The position numbers and the translations under genes are program-made. This document shows, in pieces, positions 5,442 through 5,632 of a stretch of 5,632 bases of DNA. Origin of the DNA: CALGTL01 sp963579135 (GTDB lineage Bacteria; Chloroflexota; Dehalococcoidia; Lucifugimonadales; Australimonadaceae); NCBI GenBank assembly GCA_963579135.1, contig CAUZFB010000098.1:1-5632 (forward strand), in the 5' to 3' direction. Positions within the stretch are counted from its first letter, which is position 1; each line of letters starts with the position of its first letter. The notes under the pieces are model-generated. The model was given only the letters and a program-made list of their open reading frames with translations. It did not search any database and was not told the origin of the DNA.

Positions 5442-5604
5442 CCTGATGGCATTCGAGGAGATCAAAGCCCTGACGTTCGACGTCTTCGGTGCTGTCGTGG
5501 ACGGGCGCACCAGTGTTGCCCGCGTGCCAGACGCGCCCACCGATCCGTCGGCGGACATCACGGAGTCTGATTTCAATGACCTGGCGAACCATCTGGGAGT
5601 GTAG
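5434..5604 (+). pseudogene. Type II haloacid dehalogenase (HAD superfamily) remnant with an apparent internal in-frame deletion
   Basis: The ORF encodes only 56 residues, against about 220-240 for type II haloacid dehalogenases. Its N-terminal part, EIKALTFDVFGAVVDGRTS, is the family's first catalytic motif with the nucleophile Asp in FDVFG. The Thr usual after the Gly (DVFGT) is Ala here. Its C-terminal part, DPSADITESDFNDLANHLGV, resembles the end of Chloroflexota/actinobacterial homologues (a D.VA.DF.DLA.QLG pattern, from memory). The cap domain and motifs II-IV are missing, so it cannot be a working dehalogenase. The ATG at 5434 overlaps the ABM gene's TGA (ATGAGTGA); the ATG at 5446 gives M-A-F-E-E-I-K, a more usual family N-terminus, and either could be used. 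The lack of internal stops suggests a recent deletion, an assembly collapse, or a surviving micro-protein. Confidence 0.75.
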
Positions 5605-5607
5605 GTT

Positions 5608-5623
5608 CCGCCCGCCCGCCCGC
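5608..5623. repeat. CCGC tetranucleotide repeat (4 copies)
   Basis: Four tandem CCGC units lie just after the stop of the dehalogenase remnant, at the window edge. There is no complementary arm within the window, so nothing indicates a terminator. Such tracts can slip during replication or sequencing. Confidence 0.7.
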
Positions 5624-5632
5624 CGACTAATG

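Overview
The window is a GC-rich (roughly 60% by eye), densely coded bacterial chromosomal segment with six protein-coding loci and no rRNA, tRNA, CRISPR or insertion sequence that I can see. The gene content suggests a Chloroflexota bacterium, possibly Dehalococcoidia/SAR202-like. This rests on the two-TPR protein with its EGGNRY...ESYQHPS beta domain, the one-chain membrane Fe-S oxidoreductase, and the small quinol-monooxygenase-type protein beside a type II haloacid dehalogenase remnant. The placement is an inference from remembered family resemblance, not from a search.

Left part, plus strand (1-2821): the 3' nine-tenths of an aspartate kinase gene (lysC, cut by the window edge) contains a convincing internal start for a separate ACT-domain regulatory subunit. 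It is followed by a 364-bp non-coding stretch with several stem-loop-forming segments and a possible promoter. Then come a small CoA-binding (YccU-like) protein and, 45 bp later, a TPR protein with an acidic C-terminal tail. A 24-bp perfect palindrome lies inside the TPR gene.

Middle, minus strand (2818-4926): a 702-residue membrane-anchored iron-sulfur oxidoreductase combines a NarI-like cytochrome b domain, two [4Fe-4S] clusters and two CCG domains. This is the architecture of EtfD/ETF-menaquinone oxidoreductases. It converges on the TPR gene so tightly that the two stop codons share one CTAG.

Right part, plus strand (5103-5632): a divergent 176-bp intergenic region precedes a 112-residue antibiotic-biosynthesis-monooxygenase (ABM) fold protein, most likely starting at TTG. 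Overlapping its end is a 56-codon ORF that appears to carry only the two ends of a type II haloacid dehalogenase, as if the middle had been removed in frame. The genes do not form one pathway: amino-acid biosynthesis, a CoA-binding protein, respiratory electron transfer and a small redox-type protein lie side by side. I see no clear evidence of a new multi-gene system. The items most worth a second look are the internally deleted dehalogenase, the 24-bp palindrome, the lysC internal start and the structured intergenic region.
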